Shown here piece by piece: positions 58,957-64,000 of a stretch of DNA of 64,000 bases; positions within the stretch are counted from its first letter, which is position 1; each line of letters opens with the position of its first letter. The stretch spans positions 20,063,866 to 20,127,865 of the forward strand of contig JAKOON010000007.1 in the NCBI GenBank assembly GCA_022577435.1, written 5' to 3'. The notes beneath the pieces were generated by a model, which ran no database searches, was not told where the DNA came from, and saw nothing but the letters and a program-made list of their open reading frames with translations. The stretch comes from Embiotoca jacksoni (lineage: Eukaryota; Chordata; Actinopteri; Embiotocidae). A program made the position numbers and the translations under genes.

Positions 58957-59160
58957 TCTTTAGGGTTCGATGCTACGGTCCATACATCAAACGGAATATA
59001 AATAGTTTTCTTTTCAACAAATCACTGTGCTGAAGGCTGCATGCCTGTGGCTTGAGGCTGAATGAGAAGGAAACTCCTCCCTTGGTTGCCCAAATATGGT
59101 CACTTCTGTTCTGCATGGTTTTGTATGTTTGACATGAAAAGATGCACATAAATGCCATGT

Positions 59161-59232
59161 GGCATGGTGGCCAAGTGTTAAGGCCTTAATTTTGTAAACC
59201 AAAGATCATGGGTTCAAACCCCAGCCATGCCT
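59161..59232 (+). pseudogene. tRNA-Thr-like pseudogene (unit E)
   Basis: The acceptor GGCATGG/CCATGCC pairs perfectly (seven pairs), but the anticodon stem TTAAT/ACCAA has two A-C mismatches and the T stem has one. The loop TTTGTAA would give TGT. It sits only 276 bp after unit D. Confidence 0.75.
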
Positions 59233-59240
59233 TCTTCAGG

Positions 59241-60653
59241 TTTTAACATATTTGTCCAGTTTAAAAATATAGTTTTAAAAAGTATGTTTATCAACAAATT
59301 AAAGTGTTGGATGATATATCCATCTTGAAATATCAAAACTAGAATTAAATTATGACAAATGGTGAGGTGAGGTGAGGCCCCACAATGTGACTTTCCAAAC
59401 TGATTAATGTCCCCACAACATAGGTAATACAACTATACACACACATAATATGTGGCTCTGCTCAGCAACATGTCTGCTTTTTTTGTCAGGTATGCAAATC
59501 CAGTGTGTCTCAGCAGAAATGAGGTTCTGCCCGGACATGTTCAGTTATTAGACAATTAACCCCTGCTCAGACCCTGACAAAGAGGGAGGTGCGAGGTCAC
59601 TGCGAGCCAATAACAGTTACACAACAGAGAGGTTGGGGGCAAAGTAAGGGTGTGTGTGCTTAAGAGAGAGTGCTGGAAAGCATTTAGGCACTAAGTGAGA
59701 GAAAGCAAGTGCTTAGGGTGTGTGTCTGGTTTTCTTCCTGTTTGGAAGTTCACTTAGTGTCAGATGGATTCAGTGTGTGTGTGTTTGCACTTCTTTTCTT
59801 TCTTTTACAATTAACCTCTCCTGAGACCCTGAAAATAATGCTGCCTGACTATATGACAAAGTCAAACACCACACGCTTGCAAGTCATTGGTGTGTATGTG
59901 TGTAAATGTGGATAGAATACAAAAACTGAGTTCACCCCTGTGCAGTAATATTAAATAATTGTAAATTGAAGTGTAGGGTATTTTATCTCATATCTATTGT
60001 AAACAGGTTGGACAGACTACAGTGAAACTATAGGCCCGTTGATGTAAAGCTCTCCACAATGTTGAGATACAATAGAGATCAAGATTAACTGACAGGATCA
60101 CACAAGATTCCAGGCGGTTTCAGACTTTGTCAGGGTTAATAATTTCTATTTAATTTGACTGTTGAAGTAAAGCCCCGCTGTCTGCAGTGAAAATAGTCTA
60201 GTGGACAACATGTAACAAATATCTGACGTCCACAACCTCCCGATTGTTTACATTTTAAATGCGTGTAGAAGTCAGGGCGTAACCAGGCCTTTGTCTTGTA
60301 AACTGAAAATCATGGGTTCAAATCCCATTCATGCCTATAGTGGAATGACCATCTTTTACAGACTATGCATTACACAATAGAAACATGAGTCTGTAAATAT
60401 GCAACGCTTGGAGGTCCCACAATACATTGCACAAAAAGAAATAACATGCTCCTCACAGCTGCAAATAAAGGGAATGAAATTGAATGTGGTGTTGAGACAG
60501 CAACTAATAGAGCTGTGAAAACACCAGACATAAAAACTTAGTTTTTTTCTGTGCAACAGCATACCAATGTTATTCATTACATTTTTCTGCCAGTACAAAC
60601 AATAAATAACAAAGCTTTTTGCATCAAAGCAGAGGACAACAACAGAGTTTTGT

Positions 60654-60654
<1 letters not shown>
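59241..60654. other. Unassigned DNA with a D-arm-deleted tRNA relic
   Basis: Apart from the relic at 60276-60336, nothing is recognised. A (GAGGT)n-like run is at 59363-59376. Confidence 0.5.
60276..60336 (+). pseudogene. tRNA-Thr-like relic, D arm deleted (unit F)
   Basis: The 3' half reads TGTCTTGTAAACTGAAAATC, then the T arm ATGGGTTCAAATCCCAT and ATTCATGCCT, clearly the same family. The 5' part GGCGTAACCAGGCCTTTG lacks about 11 bases of the D arm. It lies 1.1 kb beyond unit E without the array flanks. Confidence 0.7.

Positions 60655-60711
<57 letters not shown>
60655..60711. repeat. (CA)n microsatellite, about 28 units
   Basis: Uninterrupted AC/CA run of 57 bases. Confidence 0.97.
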
Positions 60712-60713
<2 letters not shown>

Positions 60714-63125
60714 ATGTATACATAACTGTTACCAGTGAAGTATTGTTGAACTGTGGAGAGAAGAAATGTGGTCATATTTTTATCAGCAGTTGGAGCTGTA
60801 TTGGCTGACACACACAGAGCATGCCTTTATTTTACCCCAGAAGGATTGTGGGAAAAAATGTGATTCACCGGACTCTCTAATAACTGGTGAGCACATTACA
60901 CCAACTTTTCTTCACTGACTCTTGTTTACTTGTCGAACTGGTATGGAAATTCTTTTAATGGTTTATGAATCATTCAATGGTTTAACTCCAACCGGCTAAT
61001 ACTTCTGTGCTTCTCTTGTACAATTGGACTCCCAACATAACCGTTGGGAAAATAGCCTTTTCTGCTTATACCCCAAAATTTGGAACCCTTGACTAACTGA
61101 TGGTCTATTTATTTTTGACATGTGGAATACTGTATATTGTATCATTGCTTGCTAGTTTTAACACTATTATTTCCTTATTGCCTGCTCCTTTTTTTACCTT
61201 GTTACTTTTAGCTTTTTGTGTAAACCTACTGTTGCAACTACTACTTTATGAAAACTGCTACACAGATAAATACATAATCTTTAAAATTGTATTATTTTAG
61301 TTCAATACAATCTGAACCTACATATATAAAACTCAATGATATCTAAAAGACTGGGTCACATTGTTGGACATTGGTCACATTGCAGATTCATCTTAGCCAT
61401 TTTATAAGGCCAACACCCCCCATTGAAGAAGGTAAAAAACACATTTTCAAAGCACTGTGGACAACAGACATGGTTATTATCTGAGCAGGACTTTTTACTT
61501 ATCCTGATACAAACCAACAGGTTTTTTTTTAATGTATCTTGTTCCCAGCAGAATCCTTCATGAGTAATACCGTGAACCGGAAATCAACACAATTTACAAG
61601 AAACAGTTGTAAGAGAACAACACTTTTTAATTGAGTTTCATTTTTCTCAACGCATTGCAAAAAGAAGCAGTTTGAGTCCCAGTAATGGTATAAAAATGAA
61701 CATTAAATCCTGGAGGTGCTGCTTAGTGTCACAGAATGGGCTTGAATTGTGGTTTATGTGTCCTGAGTTGCACCGCTAAACTGCGTTGTGTGTGGGGTAA
61801 GGGATCAGTGGAATTACAATGACTGAGATGAGTAGACAATAGCATAAAAACCTCACCAAGTAAGGTGCCATTTTAATAAGACTGCCTTTTGTGCCGTTTT
61901 GTTTGAGACTCTTCTTAAACTGACCATTTCCTCCCGTGTCTACTTTTTCTCTTCTTCTGTGGATCCATCCTATTTTCTGTAAAAGCTTCACTTGTTACTT
62001 GTCACGCATTTCAAAGATGGCACTGTTGCTAAAGTTCACAGCCTGAGAGAACAGTGCTTCCCTGACACCTTTCTAACAATTATTTCTCATTACAGTGTGG
62101 GATTACTTGTTCCTTTCCTTTCCTTTCCGTCCCCCTGACTTCCCAGAAAGATAGAAAGCTGGACATATGGGAAAAACTAGAGCCACACCACAGAATTGCA
62201 TGGATACACTGTACAACAACAGACACCATGTTGTGTAATGGTAGACGTGTCTGTCACAGGGTCAGTAAAACTGGAAGTGATACAGAATGTCTAAGAATCC
62301 TCTGCACACAATTCAGTTTTCAAAGCTGAGCACACAGTTAACAATGATCCCTTCATGAATATCACATCAGCTACACAAGCCAGTTGCTTTTATTATATAT
62401 ATTGTTTTGCACTGAAGATTAGCTTTTGCATCCAGAAAAACAAAACAAGACAATTAATAGTTTCTTTTTTTTCTTTTTCAGAAATATTTCTTTGAAGCTT
62501 GAGTTGATCACAAGAATATAAGAAGCAAATGTAAATTCTGTTCTTTGAGGTTTGATCATTATACAAATAACAGAAAATTAGATCTGCGATGGCAAATTGC
62601 TCCCGCTTATCTTTAACAGAAAATCATTTTTTTGTACCTGCTAGAAAGGCCCACATTATCACTGTCTGGCAGTGCGGCAGTCGAGATGTAGTGTTGATGT
62701 GAAAATGAAATATGAACACAAATAAACATAAAGTGAGTGAGAGGTATACCTGATGATCCCAAGCATACAAGACACAGGTACTGATCGATGGAGGACAAGA
62801 CTGTCAGGGAATGACTTTGTGAAACACATTTTCAAAATCTGATTGAGTGTCATCACAGTACTGTAAGTCAATTTAAGTGAGTTACTCAGGAGCCTCATTC
62901 AGATAACTACATTCATGTTTTAACAAAACAAAAATATACAAACACGAGGAATGTTTGAAAATCATAAATCTATACTATTCATAAAATTACAAAGATGAAA
63001 ACCCACAAAAATGTCATAAAATCTCTTTCAGGTGTCCTGCATCTGTAACATGTTAGTCAACCAAATACATAAAAAGCATGTAGTTAAGTTGTAACTCTCC
63101 TATTCATAGTTTTCAGTCATGTGAC
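60712..63125. other. Unassigned AT-rich DNA
   Basis: 60930-61110 may be a worn LINE C-terminal piece (AATGGTTTAACTCC, ACCCCAAAATTTGGAACCC), but no frame supports it. TTTCC repeats occur at 62109-62127. On the minus strand 62805-62750 there is a 55-base segment between acceptor-like CCCTGACAG and donor-like CAGGTATAC, too short to call. Confidence 0.45.
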
Positions 63126-63497
63126 TTGGGCAGAGGGAAAAACATGATTAATTTTCCATCTGTTTCAAGCCACAACTATTTGGATCACCTCTCAGCAGAT
63201 GAAAAACAAAGATATAGGAACAAACAACAAGTTTTTGGCATCTACAATCCTTACACATGTCCTGCTGCGCTTTTCCGAGCTCTGAAAACAACCAAGTCCC
63301 TGCCAGACCTCCACTTTGGCGATGTTAACATATATCTTATGGAGAATCTCTCTCCTACTCCTGCTGCCAGGATGAAAACCTACAAAAGTACTGACAGTTA
63401 TTTGTATTTTCGATCTGGATGGGTCAATAATGCCATTTGGGAGGGGAAGGACAAGGAAATTTGTTTTAATCTTTCTTGTTCTGATTTCCGATCGTAG
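63126..63497 (+). CDS. Fragment resembling the multicopy teleost SWIM/YqaJ-type protein family
   Basis: The frame reads SSHNYLDHLSADEKQRYRNK, QVFGIYNPYTCP, then LPDLHFGDVNIYLMENLSP and MKTYKSTDSYLYFRSGWVNN. The NYL...L...E..RY..K...G..(D/N)PY start and the KxYKSxxxYxYFxSGWV block fit the N-terminal region of large uncharacterised fish proteins that carry SWIM zinc-finger and YqaJ-like nuclease parts further on; these exist in many copies and behave like mobile-element genes. Neither later part is present before the TAG at 63498. It may be a lone exon or a truncated pseudogene. Start codon uncertain. Confidence 0.45.
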   Translation: MGRGKNMINFPSVSSHNYLDHLSADEKQRYRNKQQVFGIYNPYTCPAALFRALKTTKSLPDLHFGDVNIYLMENLSPTPAARMKTYKSTDSYLYFRSGWVNNAIWEGKDKEICFNLSCSDFRS

Positions 63498-64000
63498 TCA
63501 GGGAACATGGGAGTTGATTTCCTCCATTGCTAAAGCTGATGCTAGCTTCGGGGGTTAACACACTTTCAACACTTTCACCAGTGAATGAAATGACACACAG
63601 GAGCTCCAACTTGGCCTTGAGAAGCTGCAGCCTTCATTCACAACAGACTTTTGCTGTACATTAGTTTGCTAACCAACTGTCCTCCCTGCTCTGCTGCACA
63701 CACACACGTCACCCACCGTCGACAACCTGTTGCTGTGGAGACGGAGGGACTGGTGCGATGAGGCCACTGTATTTGTATGGCAGGGTTAGGAGAAGTAGGT
63801 TTCTATCTTATCTTCTCCTCTCTGGGTTTTCTTTCTCAGACGGAATTCAGCAAAACCACGACCTAGGCTCATGTTCGGTTCATGCATCTGATTGACTAAC
63901 AGCTATCTGACATTTTGGCCAAACAAATCTATTAAACTTGATGGCGGGCTGCGGAACAGAGCTTTGTTTTCCCCTCCAGGTGGGCGTGGCTACAAGGATG
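63498..64000. other. Unassigned DNA at the window end
   Basis: GC-richer than average, with no continuation of the SWIM/YqaJ-like frame seen. No repeat end is confirmed. Confidence 0.5.

Larger units (their letters stand above)
53160..59240 (+). repeat. Tandem array of tRNA-Thr-bearing units (2305, 970, 2305 and 276 bp)
   Basis: tRNA starts at 53305, 55610, 56580, 58885 and 59161 give four unit lengths. The two 2305-bp units match along their whole length, as shown by shared words such as GTGCCTGGAGTCTTAA, GGTTACTGGTAATGTGG and CATTAATGTGCCCTCTGAC at an offset near 3275. The 970-bp and 276-bp units are deleted forms of the same unit. Post-tRNA flanks pair 53305 with 56580 and 55610 with 58885, so the higher-order unit is long plus short (3275 bp), duplicated once and truncated. 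Components per long unit are a tRNA, about 0.87 kb of flank, a MITE 3' piece, a Gypsy integrase piece and a MITE 5' piece. Confidence 0.93.

Noticed and set aside
53305..59232. tRNA-headed SINE family as the explanation of the tRNA copies
   Set aside because: The copies are full-length 72-nt cloverleaves with long shared flanks on both sides and fixed spacing; no A-rich tail or target duplication follows each tRNA.
1..64000. CRISPR array or prokaryotic operon
   Set aside because: No regularly spaced short repeats with unique spacers, no closely packed genes with ribosome-binding sites; the window is clearly vertebrate nuclear DNA.

Overview
The window reads as non-coding, repeat-rich nuclear DNA of a ray-finned (teleost) fish. 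The reasons are long CA/TG microsatellites, non-LTR retrotransposons of Rex1-like, L2-like and Rex3/RTE-like type, Tc1/mariner and hAT elements, Ty3/Gypsy remnants and eukaryotic tRNA genes with internal Pol III boxes. There are no bacterial-style operons. Most open frames are shadows of repeats or chance. The only stretch that looks like a host protein exon is a 66-codon open segment with consensus splice sites on the minus strand at 45906-46105; its gene is not recognised.

Layout. 1-8257: mostly unassigned, with CA and TG tracts and a five-unit tandem repeat (about 5064-5700) that carries an estrogen-response-element palindrome next to a DR1 motif. 8258-18083: three copies of one short MITE-like repeat family, a 5'-truncated Rex1/L2-type LINE with a broken reverse transcriptase (10025-12451), and small tandem repeats. 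18084-30050: degraded LINE pieces, a 346-bp hAT-type MITE with near-perfect 8-bp target duplication (20762-21107), several microsatellites, and a fourth copy of the MITE family. 30055-31657: a full-length Tc1-like transposon whose transposase frame is intact except for three TGA codons. 33100-39500: a 42-bp hairpin, two L2-type LINE 3' ends in opposite orientation, and a heavily decayed Tc1/mariner relic. 43190-45575: a Ty3/Gypsy gag-protease-integrase relic with two younger insertions (a LINE tail and a probable solo LTR), each with its own target duplication. 45906-46105: the candidate exon. 48425-51535: an L2-type LINE 3' end and a Rex3/RTE fragment.

53160-59240 is the most unusual region: a tandem array of tRNA-Thr-like genes. 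Five 72-nt cloverleaf sequences lie at 53305, 55610, 56580, 58885 and 59161, so the spacings are 2305, 970, 2305 and 276 bp. The first two spacings sum to a 3275-bp higher-order unit. Each tRNA has the same MITE-derived motif 70-97 bp upstream, and the long units also carry a Gypsy integrase fragment. The short unit looks like a long unit that lost about 1.3 kb by recombination between two copies of the MITE motif. Anticodons have drifted along the array (CAT, CGT, CGT, TGT, TGT). A sixth, D-arm-deleted relic lies at 60276. The last kilobase holds a fragment resembling a multicopy teleost SWIM/YqaJ-type protein family.

There is no gene set working together here. The biology is mobile-element history, local tandem duplication and possible Pol III genes.
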